Source of the DNA: DATIKM01 sp035477595 | Lineage (GTDB): Bacteria; Armatimonadota; Chthonomonadetes; Chthonomonadales; CAJBBX01 | Reading direction: 5' to 3' | NCBI GenBank assembly: GCA_035477595.1 | Contig: DATIKM010000199.1 | Location: forward strand, 1 to 13,145 | Length of the DNA stretch: 13,145 nucleotides | Part shown: positions 7,009 to 13,145 of the stretch, one piece after another | Position numbering within the stretch: position 1 is the stretch's first letter | Layout of the letters: every line of letters begins with the position of its first letter | The notes under the pieces: model-generated | What the model saw: only the letters and a program-made list of their open reading frames with translations | The model's database searches: none | What the model was told of the DNA's origin: nothing | Position numbers and translations under genes: made by a program

Positions 7009-7194
7009 GGCGGGCTCCTTCTGGCGCGCGGCCACGTCACGGGGCGGTCCGCCGCTGCACACGACTTCAACGCGTGGCGGCGCCTCCGCGGTTCCACGTG
7101 GTCCGCGCGGCGGTGGTGCGGGGCACCGAAGCGCGCCGGTTCCTTAGCGCGCGGGCGCCCTCGCGCGACACAGATGCCTGGTAGGCGGCCATGG

Positions 7195-7203
7195 TGGTAT
7201 ACT
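7195..7203 (+). promoter_or_regulatory. Extended -10 promoter upstream of the ABC operon
   Basis: TGG followed by TATACT (7198-7203) repeats the TGnTATACT element of the cold-shock gene promoter. No clear -35 lies at 16-18 bp. A start near 7210 would give a leader of about 394 nt before the ABC transporter ATG, with a small ORF and a hairpin in it. Confidence 0.45.
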
Positions 7204-7272
7204 GCGACGGTAGCCGGCCCGCGACCCGCGCGCTGCGTCGGGCGGTCCGGCCCTGGTGAAGGAGTTGACGCG

Positions 7273-7437
7273 ATGGCGATGGCGGCGGCACGCCGGCGCA
7301 GGGCATGGCGATGGGCGGCCCCCACGGGCGCCCGCCTGCGTCCTGGGCGCACGCCGCTCCTGGCGTGCGGCTTCCTCGCGCCGCCGGGCTGTACCGCCCC
7401 TCGCGCCAGCGCCCCACCAGGCCCTCGGCGGACCTAG
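7273..7437 (+). CDS. Possible 54-residue leader ORF
   Basis: An ATG at 7273 sits 8 nt after a strong AAGGAG (7259-7264), inside the predicted ABC-operon leader. It would encode 54 residues: a very arginine-rich N-terminus (AAARRRRAWRW), a short apolar part containing PLLACGFLAPPGC, and a Pro/Arg-rich tail. The LLAC could be read as a lipobox, but the preceding segment is too polar for a good signal peptide. I recognise no family. The Shine-Dalgarno is the main argument; the composition is what GC-rich non-coding DNA would also give. If translated it may act as a leader peptide coupled to the hairpin at 7475-7518. Confidence 0.3.
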   Translation: MAMAAARRRRAWRWAAPTGARLRPGRTPLLACGFLAPPGCTAPRASAPPGPRRT

Positions 7438-7474
7438 AAGACCCCTCGCGGGGTTGCCGCTCCGACCAGAGAAG

Positions 7475-7518
7475 AAGCCACGGGCGCCCGAGACCTTACC
7501 CAGAGCGCTCCGTGGCTT
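7475..7518 (+). other. Strong leader hairpin before the ABC transporter gene
   Basis: AAGCCACGG (7475-7483) pairs with CCGTGGCTT (7510-7518). The stem continues as GCGC (7484-7487) with GCGC (7505-7508) after one bulged T, giving 13 bp and a 17-nt loop. TTTCC follows, too short a T run for a standard terminator. It lies 38 nt after the small ORF and 85 nt before the ABC start, so it could be an attenuator, an mRNA-processing site or a protein-binding structure. Confidence 0.5.
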
Positions 7519-7603
7519 TCCTACGTTTGGGCCCCACGGGGCGCACGCAGCGGGCCCACGGTGGCGAGTCCGCAGGCCGCCGCCGCACCCGAGGACAACG
7601 CAC

Positions 7604-9805
7604 ATGCCCGCACCTGAGACGCTGTCCGAACTGCAGAACGCGCCGCAGGCCGCGTCCCCGGCCACCGACGACGTGCTGATCCGCCTCGAGGCCGACTTCG
7701 CAGGGGATGCGACGTTCGGCCGGCGCTTGCTCGAGGTGACCGCCAGCACGGTGCGCGTGCTCGAGCCCGGCGGCGCCGTCTGCTTCCAGGTCCCGATGGC
7801 AGAGGTGAAATCGGCCCGCAACGAGCCCCTCGTCGGCGGCGGGCGCCTCGAGCTGACAACGCGGACCGGCGACATCTTGCCGGTCGTCACCTACTCGCTC
7901 ACACTGGCGGCGCGCTTCTCGGAGGCCGCGCGCGGCATCGAGCAGCTGGCGCGCGGCGAGGAGCTGCTGGTTGACCTGAAGGAGGAGCGGCTTCGCTGCG
8001 TCCGCTGCAGCCGGCTCCTACCCGAGCGCGACGGCATCTGCCCTGCCTGCGTGAACCGCGGCCGCACCCTCCTGCGCGTGCTGAGCTTCATCCGGCCGTA
8101 CCGGGCGCACGCCGTGGGGCTCGCCCTGCTCTCGCTGGCCACCACCGCGCTCAACCTGGCGCCCCCGCTCATCCAGCGCTCTCTTATCGACAACGTGCTG
8201 ATGGCGCGCCGCGATGTGGGCCTGCTGGGCGTGCTCATGGGCGTCTGGCTCGGCGTGCTGGCCGTGAGCGTGTGCGTGCAGATAGTCTACGGGCGGCTCA
8301 TCGCACGGGTGGGCGCCAGCATCGCCGCGGACATCCGGTCACGCCTCTACCGCGCCATTGAGCTGCTGCAGGTCAGCTACTTCGACAAGAAGCAGGTGGG
8401 CGGGATCGCGAGCCGGGTCACCAGCGACACGGACCGGGTCTGGGGCTTCTTGGTGGACGGCCTGCCCCACATCCTGACCAACCTCCTGCTCATGGTCGGG
8501 ATCATCGGCTTCCTGTTCTGGGTGAACTGGTTCCTGGCGCTCTGCATCGTGGCGCCGTTGCCCGTGGTCGTCGTCATCAGCATCCGGTTCTGGAAACCGG
8601 TCTCGCAGATGTACCATCGAGTCGGCCAGAAGTGGGCGCGGTTCCACACGCACCTGAACGAGTCGCTCTCCGGCATCCGCGTGGTGAAGGCGTTCGCGCA
8701 GGAGGACCACGAGAACGCCAGGTTCGGCCGGCGCAACCACGAGCTCCGAGACGCGGGCGTCGCCGCCGACACGAAGTGGTTCACCGTGTTCGGCGCCATG
8801 ACGTTCTTCACGAGCCTGGGCACGCTGATCAACTGGACCGTCGGCGGCTACATGGTCTACGAGCGCCGGCTGACCTTGGGCGAGTTCTGGATGGTCAACT
8901 CCTATCTGGGGCTCATCTACGGTCCCCTGCAGTGGTTCGCGATGGTGAACAACTGGTTCAGCCGCGCGATGGCCGGCGCCGAGCGCATCTTCGAGGTGAT
9001 GGACTCCGACAGCGAGGACTACCGGGAGCAGGGCGACGCGACCCCGCTCCGCGGGGAGGTCGAGTTCGACAGCGTCCGCTTCGGCTACGATAAGTCGAAC
9101 CCGGTCCTGAAGGGGTTGAGCTTCGCGGCAGGCCCCGGCGACATGATCGGCCTGGTGGGCCGGTCCGGCGCCGGGAAGTCCACCACCATCAACCTGATCT
9201 GCAGGTTCTACCAGCCGGACTCCGGCAGCATCCGGATCGACGGGCGCGACTACCGGGACATACCGCTGCAGGCGCTGCGCCGGCAGATCGGTCTGGTGCT
9301 ACAGGAGCCGTTCCTGTTCAACGGGACCATCCTGGATAACATCGCCTACGGGAAGCCGGGCGCTTCCTTCGAGGAAGCCGTCGATGCCGCGAAGGCCGCG
9401 AACGCCCACGCCTTCATTCTGGCGAAGCCGGACGGCTACGACACGGTGGTGGGGGAGCGCGGCGCCAGGCTCTCCGGCGGCGAGCGGCAGCGCGTCTCCA
9501 TCGCCCGAGCCATCCTGCACAACCCGCGCATCCTGATCCTCGACGAGGCTACCTCGTCCGTGGACGTGGAGACGGAGAAGCAGATCCAGCAGGCCATCGG
9601 CAGGCTGGTGGAGGGCAGGACGACCTTCGCCATCGCCCACCGGCTGTCGACGCTGCGCAACGCGACGCGCCTCATCGTGCTCGAGAAGGGCGAGATCGCC
9701 GAGACGGGCACACATGCCGAGCTGATGGAGAAGCAGGGCGTGTTCTGCAAGCTGGTTGAGACGCAGGCGGAGATCAACGAGATCATCGGCTACGCCCGCG
9801 GGTAG
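7604..9805 (+). CDS. ABC exporter half-transporter with zinc-ribbon N-terminus
   Basis: This 733-residue protein fuses a six-helix type IV (exporter) membrane domain (about 160-455) to an ATPase domain (about 485-725). The ATPase motifs are intact: Walker A GRSGAGKST (519-527), Q-loop Gln567, signature LSGGERQR (623-630), Walker B ILILDEAT (643-650) and H-loop His679. It should work as a dimer. Ahead of the membrane part are about 155 unusual residues: a beta-rich, PH-like segment (25-125) and a CxxC-x10-CxxC zinc ribbon (Cys132, 135, 146, 149). This architecture, next to a DUF1854 gene, matches transporters reported alongside cyanophycin genes in other bacteria, though none are in this window. 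The ATG at 7604 is preceded by a weak GAGGA; the frame is open to 7256 but that part is low-complexity. The acetyltransferase gene starts 42 nt downstream. The cargo is unknown. Confidence 0.92.
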   Translation: MPAPETLSELQNAPQAASPATDDVLIRLEADFAGDATFGRRLLEVTASTVRVLEPGGAVCFQVPMAEVKSARNEPLVGGGRLELTTRTGDILPVVTYSLTLAARFSEAARGIEQLARGEELLVDLKEERLRCVRCSRLLPERDGICPACVNRGRTLLRVLSFIRPYRAHAVGLALLSLATTALNLAPPLIQRSLIDNVLMARRDVGLLGVLMGVWLGVLAVSVCVQIVYGRLIARVGASIAADIRSRLYRAIELLQVSYFDKKQVGGIASRVTSDTDRVWGFLVDGLPHILTNLLLMVGIIGFLFWVNWFLALCIVAPLPVVVVISIRFWKPVSQMYHRVGQKWARFHTHLNESLSGIRVVKAFAQEDHENARFGRRNHELRDAGVAADTKWFTVFGAMTFFTSLGTLINWTVGGYMVYERRLTLGEFWMVNSYLGLIYGPLQWFAMVNNWFSRAMAGAERIFEVMDSDSEDYREQGDATPLRGEVEFDSVRFGYDKSNPVLKGLSFAAGPGDMIGLVGRSGAGKSTTINLICRFYQPDSGSIRIDGRDYRDIPLQALRRQIGLVLQEPFLFNGTILDNIAYGKPGASFEEAVDAAKAANAHAFILAKPDGYDTVVGERGARLSGGERQRVSIARAILHNPRILILDEATSSVDVETEKQIQQAIGRLVEGRTTFAIAHRLSTLRNATRLIVLEKGEIAETGTHAELMEKQGVFCKLVETQAEINEIIGYARG

Positions 9806-9847
9806 GCTGCTCACCCTCCCCCGGCGGGCCTCGGGAGCGTACGACGG

Positions 9848-11011
9848 ATGGAGATACGGCAGGTCCACGAGACCGAGATGGACCACGTGCTGCGCCTGCT
9901 CTCGCAGGCGTTCATGCAGGGCAGCCGGGACGACGCGTTCCTGCGCGAGCCCTCTCCTCCCATCGTGGCGCAGGGCGCGTGGGAGAACGGCACGCTCCAC
10001 GCCCAGGTGGCGGTCCTCGCGTGGAAGGTGCGCCTCGGGCCGGAGGTCGTCTTGCCGATGGGCGGCGTGGCGGGCGTTGCCTGCCTTCCCGCCAGCCGCG
10101 GCAAGGGCTACGCCGGCGCCCTGCTGAGGCGCGCCCTCGAGCGGATGCGCGAGGACGGCCAGCCGGTCTCGGCGCTCTTTCCGTTCAGTTGGGACTACTA
10201 CCGGCGCTTCGGCTGGGAGTGGGCGGGGGTTGGCCGCACCTACGCGGCGGAGACCTGCAGCCTGCGCCCGTCCCCCGAGACGGGACGGGTGCGCCCCGCC
10301 ACGGCGGAGGACCGGGATGCCATCGCCTCGGTCTATGGGCGCGTGGCGCGCCGGTACCGGGGCATGGTCGAGCGGCATCCGGTCCACTGGGGGCAGATCC
10401 TCAACGACACGGAGAAGGAGTTCACCTACACCTACGTCCACGAGGGCGACAGCGGGATCGACGGCTACCTGACCTACCGCGGCGGCTCGCGCGAGGAGAC
10501 GATGCTGCGCGAGTTCCTGGCCCTCACCCCTCAGGCGCTGGCGGGGCTGCTCGGCCTGCTGCGCCGCCACGACATGCAGACGGACAAGGTGGAGTGGCGC
10601 GCCCCGGCGGACGACCTTCTCTGGATGCAGGGCTACCACTCGGACCTCCACACGGACATCGCGCCGGTTGCGCAGGCGCGGGTCGTTGATGTGGAGGCGG
10701 CGATTCGGGCCTGGAAGCCGCTGCCGGACCGCGAGGGCCGCGTGACAATGGCGGTGACCGACGACTCGGCGCCGTGGAACGAGGGCGCCTGGTCGGTCGA
10801 GTACGGGGGCGGCGAGGCGAGCATCGCGCGCTGCGAGGGCGAGCCTCAGGTGTCCCTCGGCATTGGGCCGCTCTCCCAGGCCTACTGGGGCGGCGCGGAA
10901 CTCGACGACCTGCGCCGGGCCGGCGCGGTGGATGTCCGCGACGAGGCTGGCTTCGCCGCCCTCCGCGATCTGCTGGCCGGGCCGACCATGTGGATGAACG
11001 ACAGCTTCTGA
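9848..11011 (+). CDS. Eis-like GNAT N-acetyltransferase
   Basis: This 387-residue protein has the length and layout of Eis-type acetyltransferases: an N-terminal GNAT domain, a second degenerate GNAT domain, and a C-terminal sterol-carrier-like domain (about 285-387). The acetyl-CoA loop RGKGYAG (84-90) follows the strand GVACLPASRG. FPFSWDYYRRFGWE (111-124) is the typical Eis segment, with Tyr117 or Tyr118 as the likely general acid. The chain ends in Phe387, as the Eis C-terminal carboxylate acts in catalysis. Characterised members acetylate amines of aminoglycosides, other small molecules or lysines; the substrate here is unknown. The ATG lies 10 nt after GGGAG, 42 nt behind the ABC transporter gene and 22 nt ahead of the DUF1854 gene, so the three appear co-transcribed. 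Confidence 0.88.
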   Translation: MEIRQVHETEMDHVLRLLSQAFMQGSRDDAFLREPSPPIVAQGAWENGTLHAQVAVLAWKVRLGPEVVLPMGGVAGVACLPASRGKGYAGALLRRALERMREDGQPVSALFPFSWDYYRRFGWEWAGVGRTYAAETCSLRPSPETGRVRPATAEDRDAIASVYGRVARRYRGMVERHPVHWGQILNDTEKEFTYTYVHEGDSGIDGYLTYRGGSREETMLREFLALTPQALAGLLGLLRRHDMQTDKVEWRAPADDLLWMQGYHSDLHTDIAPVAQARVVDVEAAIRAWKPLPDREGRVTMAVTDDSAPWNEGAWSVEYGGGEASIARCEGEPQVSLGIGPLSQAYWGGAELDDLRRAGAVDVRDEAGFAALRDLLAGPTMWMNDSF

Positions 11012-11033
11012 CGGCGACTGCGAGGCGCACACG

Positions 11034-11507
11034 ATGGACCCGCGCGACATCCACCTGTACTACCAGCCGAAGGATCGCCTGCGCCTCACGCTCGGGCAGG
11101 AGCGCTCCTACCCGCGCGTCAAGGCGGTGTGGGCGGCGCCGCTCTCCCGGCCGGGGCGGCACCTGGCGCTGCTCGACGCGAAGGGCGACGAGATCGTGAT
11201 GGTGGACGACCCGCGCGAGCTGCCGGCTGCCTCCCGCGCGGCCCTCGAGCGCGAGCTCCGGGAGCGCTACCTGACCGCCACCGTGTCCGCCGTGCTCCAC
11301 GCGCGGCAGGAGTTCGGCGCGACCTACTGGACGGTGGACACAGATCGCGGACGGCGCGACTTCGTCACGCAGAACCTGCAGGAGAACGCCCAGTGGTTCT
11401 CCGACCGCCACCTGCTGCTGATCGACGTGGATGGCAACCGGTTCGAGATACCGGATGTAGGCGCGCTGGACGAGCGCAGCCAGGCCCGCGTGCACGCGAT
11501 CCTGTAG
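11034..11507 (+). CDS. DUF1854 family protein
   Basis: This 157-residue protein has the features I associate with DUF1854. It begins with a YPRVKAVWAAPLSRPGRHLALLDAKGDEI-like beta-rich start (26-54) and a helical PRELPAASRAALERELRERY stretch. TATVSAVLHARQEFGATYWTVDTDRG and the C-terminal IDVDGNRFEIPDVGALDERS follow. There is no signal peptide or membrane helix, so it is probably cytoplasmic. Its molecular role is not established; members commonly neighbour ABC transporters of the type encoded upstream and have been noted near cyanophycin genes. The ATG at 11034 follows a weak GAGG, 22 nt after the acetyltransferase stop. It is the last gene of the ABC-GNAT-DUF1854 operon. No terminator is evident before the pilin promoter. 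Confidence 0.82.
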   Translation: MDPRDIHLYYQPKDRLRLTLGQERSYPRVKAVWAAPLSRPGRHLALLDAKGDEIVMVDDPRELPAASRAALERELRERYLTATVSAVLHARQEFGATYWTVDTDRGRRDFVTQNLQENAQWFSDRHLLLIDVDGNRFEIPDVGALDERSQARVHAIL

Positions 11508-11526
11508 GCGGGGGGAACCGGCGGGC

Positions 11527-11555
11527 TTGACACCAGCGCGGCGTCCCCATACAAT
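11527..11555 (+). promoter_or_regulatory. Sigma-70 promoter of the pseudopilin operon
   Basis: TTGACA (11527-11532) and TACAAT (11550-11555) are separated by exactly 17 bp: a perfect -35 and a five-of-six -10. It is the best conventional promoter in the window. Transcription would start near 11562, giving a leader of about 135 nt before the pilin ATG. Confidence 0.85.
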
Positions 11556-11670
11556 GGTAGAGTCATAAATAAGCGCGATGACACCTGGTCCGCAAGCAAT
11601 CTCCGTCCGATGCCGGGATCAACGTCGACCCCGGTCCTGAGGCCTACGTCCGGCCGCAGGGCCACGTTCT

Positions 11671-11687
11671 CTCCCCGGAGAGGGGAG
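11671..11687 (+). promoter_or_regulatory. Hairpin overlapping the pseudopilin ribosome-binding site
   Basis: CTCCCC (11671-11676) can pair with GGGGAG (11682-11687) around a 5-nt loop. The right arm overlaps the purine-rich Shine-Dalgarno region, whose AGGAGG (11686-11691) sits 5 nt before the ATG. Folding would partly hide the ribosome site and could tune translation. It may be fortuitous given the local G-richness. Confidence 0.35.
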
Positions 11688-11696
11688 GAGGGTCCT

Positions 11697-12488
11697 ATGA
11701 GCCACTACGCTGCGCGGCGACACGCGTTCACCCTGATCGAGCTGTTAGTGGTGATTGCGATTATCGCCATTCTGGCCGCCATTCTGTTCCCCGTCTTCGC
11801 CCGAGCCCGAGAGCAGGCGCGCGCCGTTTCGTGCCTCTCCAACCTGAAGCAGATCGGCACGGGCATGATCATGTACACCCAGGACTACGACGAGATGCTG
11901 TGCCCGCCGTTCGTCGGCGCGACCGGGCCGATGGCCATGACCTGGGACCGCCTTGTGCAGCCCTACCTCCGTAACCGGCAGGTCATCGGCTGCCCGTCTG
12001 ACATGTGGTCCCCGAGCGTTGACATGCGCGACGGCCAGATCGTGTCGGGCACATTCCAGCGCTCGTACACCGTGCCCTCCCAACTCGGATGGGAATGGTG
12101 GCCGAACCGCGTCTTCCCCGTTCCGCTGGCCGCGATCATGTTTCCCTCGACCACCATCCAGCTCTTCGAGCGCGACAACTGCAATGGGGTCGGCGGCGAC
12201 TGGAACTGGTGCTCGGTCGGCTGCGGGAGCAACGAGTGGGCGTACCGCCACAACGGCCGCGCGAACCTGATGTACATCGATGGCCACGCCAAGGTCAGCA
12301 ACCCCGGGGATCCTGACCGGGGCATCTTCGCGATCCATCCCGGCTACCGCTGCTGGAACGTCTGGCACGGCGGATACCGGAGCGGTCCGGGGCTCGCCAT
12401 CCGGTTCACCGGCAACTGGCACGACATCATTCCCGTACACAGCGGCCTCGACGTCACTTGCGGTGGCACCCACGGCGTCTGGCCGTAG
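11697..12488 (+). CDS. Type IV pilin-like pseudopilin with H-x9-DG motif
   Basis: This 263-residue protein has a short basic leader (MSHYAARRHA), a prepilin-peptidase site before Phe11, and the canonical FTLIEL start with Glu15 at mature position +5. A hydrophobic helix (about 13-34) ends in FPVFARARE. The leader ends in Ala10 rather than the usual Gly, which prepilin peptidases often tolerate. The rest is a secreted globular domain with several cysteines and an H-x9-DG motif (His185, Asp195-Gly196 in RHNGRANLMYIDGH). This DUF1559-type architecture is expanded in Armatimonadota and Planctomycetota; function is mostly unknown, probably cell-surface or type II secretion/pilus-like assembly. The ATG at 11697 is set by AGGAGG and the leader length; the frame is open upstream without conserved sequence. 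A consensus promoter precedes it and the next gene follows 35 nt later. Confidence 0.93.
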   Translation: MSHYAARRHAFTLIELLVVIAIIAILAAILFPVFARAREQARAVSCLSNLKQIGTGMIMYTQDYDEMLCPPFVGATGPMAMTWDRLVQPYLRNRQVIGCPSDMWSPSVDMRDGQIVSGTFQRSYTVPSQLGWEWWPNRVFPVPLAAIMFPSTTIQLFERDNCNGVGGDWNWCSVGCGSNEWAYRHNGRANLMYIDGHAKVSNPGDPDRGIFAIHPGYRCWNVWHGGYRSGPGLAIRFTGNWHDIIPVHSGLDVTCGGTHGVWP

Positions 12489-12523
12489 GCGGGGCGAGCC
12501 GAACCGGGAGTGTGGAGCGTTCA

Positions 12524-12844
12524 ATGAAGACTCAGATTAGCCCGGTCGTTCTCGTGGTCGTGCTTGTGGTGGTGGTCGCCGTCGTTGCCGTATGGGGCTA
12601 CCGCGCGATGCAGCCCGCGCCGTACACGCCGTCGCCTGGCGTCGGGGGCACCCCTGGCGGCATTCCCGGCGCTCCTGGCGGTGGCGGGGTCGCCCCCGGC
12701 GTAGCCCCGTCCGGCCGTGAGTACACGGCGCCCCCGGCTGGCGCCGTCCCCGGGCAACCGTTCGGCCAGATGCCCGGCCAGCCCGGCGCCGGCATGCCCG
12801 GCCAGCCCGGCGGCATGCCCGCACAGCCGCCTGGCACCCAGTAG
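12524..12844 (+). CDS. Small membrane-anchored Gly/Pro-rich protein
   Basis: A 106-residue protein begins MKTQISP, has one strongly hydrophobic helix of valines and leucines (about 7-25) and then an extracytoplasmic tail. The tail is dominated by Gly, Pro, Ala and Gln, with imperfect repeats of the type MPGQPGxG (about 84-102). No enzymatic motif or lipobox is present; the helix looks like an uncleaved anchor. The ATG follows GGAG (12514-12517) at 6 nt and lies 35 nt after the pseudopilin stop, so the two are probably co-transcribed and may act together at the cell surface. The tail should be disordered, acting perhaps as a spacer or wall-interacting segment. I recognise no named family. Confidence 0.75.
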   Translation: MKTQISPVVLVVVLVVVVAVVAVWGYRAMQPAPYTPSPGVGGTPGGIPGAPGGGGVAPGVAPSGREYTAPPAGAVPGQPFGQMPGQPGAGMPGQPGGMPAQPPGTQ

Positions 12845-12876
12845 GGCCGCCAGAGCCGCTGACGCCGCGGCCGATC

Positions 12877-12919
12877 GTGAGCGGGACCAGCCTGGGCTCA
12901 GGCTGGTCCCGCTCGCTTT
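12877..12919 (+). terminator. Strong intrinsic terminator of the pseudopilin operon
   Basis: A perfect 16-bp stem (12879-12894 with 12899-12914), extended to 18 bp by a T-G and a G-C pair, closes a GGCT tetraloop. TTT (12917-12919) follows. It lies 32 nt after the stop of the small membrane protein. The stem is unusually long and stable, though the T tract is short. Confidence 0.8.
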
Positions 12920-12956
12920 GGACCTCCTGCACCGCGAAGGCGGGGGCGCGAGGCGC

Positions 12957-13067
12957 GCTCACCCCCAGCAGACCCGCCGCCTGCGCCACCGCTATGCCGC
13001 CTCTGCCCAACCTCGCCAGGGCCTGCGCCCGACGCTGCTGGCGGTCACCCAACGTGATCGTCCTCAT
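12957..13067 (-). pseudogene. N-terminal fragment of a possible ISNCY-type transposase
   Basis: From an ATG at 13067 the minus strand reads MRTITLGDRQQRRAQALARL, then GRGGIAVAQAAGLLGVS. This resembles the N-terminal helix-turn-helix of ISNCY-type transposases, where xxAAxLLGVSxRQVxRL is typical. After LGVS the similarity stops (SAPRAPAFAVQEV) and the frame runs into the terminator of the pseudopilin operon. About 37 codons remain of an expected 400 or more. It could instead be another small HTH protein. The assignment rests on a short motif. Confidence 0.4.
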
Positions 13068-13145
13068 ACCCACCAGTGTGCGGACATAGGGGCCGAGACA
13101 TCAACCCGGGCAGTCTCCCTGAGCAGTTGCACTACACGCGCGTGC
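13068..13145. other. Right end of the window
   Basis: No gene is visible. If the minus-strand HTH fragment is an insertion-sequence remnant, this stretch would be its leader and might contain a terminal inverted repeat, but the other end is outside or lost and I cannot confirm one. Confidence 0.35.

Larger units (their letters stand above)
7009..7603. other. Divergent intergenic region between the opine and ABC operons
   Basis: 595 bp separate the two divergent starts. Left to right it holds the Shine-Dalgarno of the opine dehydrogenase (7015-7020), an extended -10 promoter pointing right (7195-7203), a possible 54-codon leader ORF (7273-7437), a strong hairpin (7475-7518) and a weak GAGGA ribosome site for the ABC gene (7591-7595). 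On the minus strand the same TATA core reads TATACC and could serve the opine operon, but no -35 supports it. Confidence 0.5.

Noticed and set aside
6100..7272. Long + strand open frame running into the 54-codon leader ORF
   Set aside because: Its upstream part is antisense to the opine dehydrogenase gene. Only the last 54 codons, which have their own Shine-Dalgarno, were kept as a possible ORF.
9299..11050. A 583-codon open frame on the - strand
   Set aside because: It is antisense to the ABC transporter and acetyltransferase genes, both of which have clear motifs; its own translation matches nothing.
12719..12842. GC-rich repeats at the 3' end of the small membrane protein as a CRISPR-like or satellite array
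   Set aside because: The repetition follows codons for an MPGQPG-type peptide, units are short and uneven, and there are no spacers.

Overview
The window is GC-rich bacterial DNA. The best taxonomic hint is the pseudopilin at 11697-12488: a class III prepilin leader, a hydrophobic helix ending in FPVFARARE, and an H-x9-DG motif. That layout is abundant in Armatimonadota and also in Planctomycetota. High GC, long spurious antisense frames and strong Shine-Dalgarno sites fit an uncultured Armatimonadota-like genome. This is an inference, not a proven placement.

Layout. Bases 1-234 hold nothing recognisable. Bases 235-895 are the wreck of an IS1380-type transposase (+ strand), broken by frameshifts, a large internal deletion and a 25-bp tandem duplication. 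Next is an aldo/keto reductase (956-1909, -) and, divergently, a cold-shock protein gene (2300-2512, +) with an extended -10 promoter and a leader of about 150 nt. The convergent gap between the cold-shock gene and an O-methyltransferase gene (2788-3423, -) carries four TTAACA-like half-sites at an exact 11-bp period, a -10-like hexamer 9 bp downstream, a 5' hairpin, and a hairpin plus T6 terminator, all on the minus strand. This reads as a Pho-box-type promoter driving an undescribed small RNA of about 119 nt. A gap of about 500 bp (3424-3922) with no convincing gene follows.

An operon on the minus strand (7008 down to 3923) encodes an octopine/nopaline-type (opine) dehydrogenase and, overlapping by GTGA, a 628-residue protein with a DxHxxG cobalamin-binding motif and a glutamate-mutase-E-like body. 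Divergent from it, after a 595-bp region with an extended -10 promoter, a possible 54-aa leader ORF and a strong hairpin, lies a + strand operon: an ABC exporter half-transporter with an unusual N-terminal domain and CxxC-CxxC zinc ribbon, an Eis-like N-acetyltransferase, and a DUF1854 protein. The ABC and DUF1854 pair resembles the one that accompanies cyanophycin genes in other bacteria.

The right end has a consensus sigma-70 promoter (TTGACA-17-TACAAT) driving the pseudopilin and a small membrane-anchored Gly/Pro-rich protein, closed by a near-perfect 18-bp terminator stem. Just beyond is a minus-strand fragment that looks like the helix-turn-helix N-terminus of an ISNCY-type transposase. 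The most interesting items are the candidate Pho-controlled small RNA, the opine-dehydrogenase/B12-enzyme pair, and the ABC-GNAT-DUF1854 operon.
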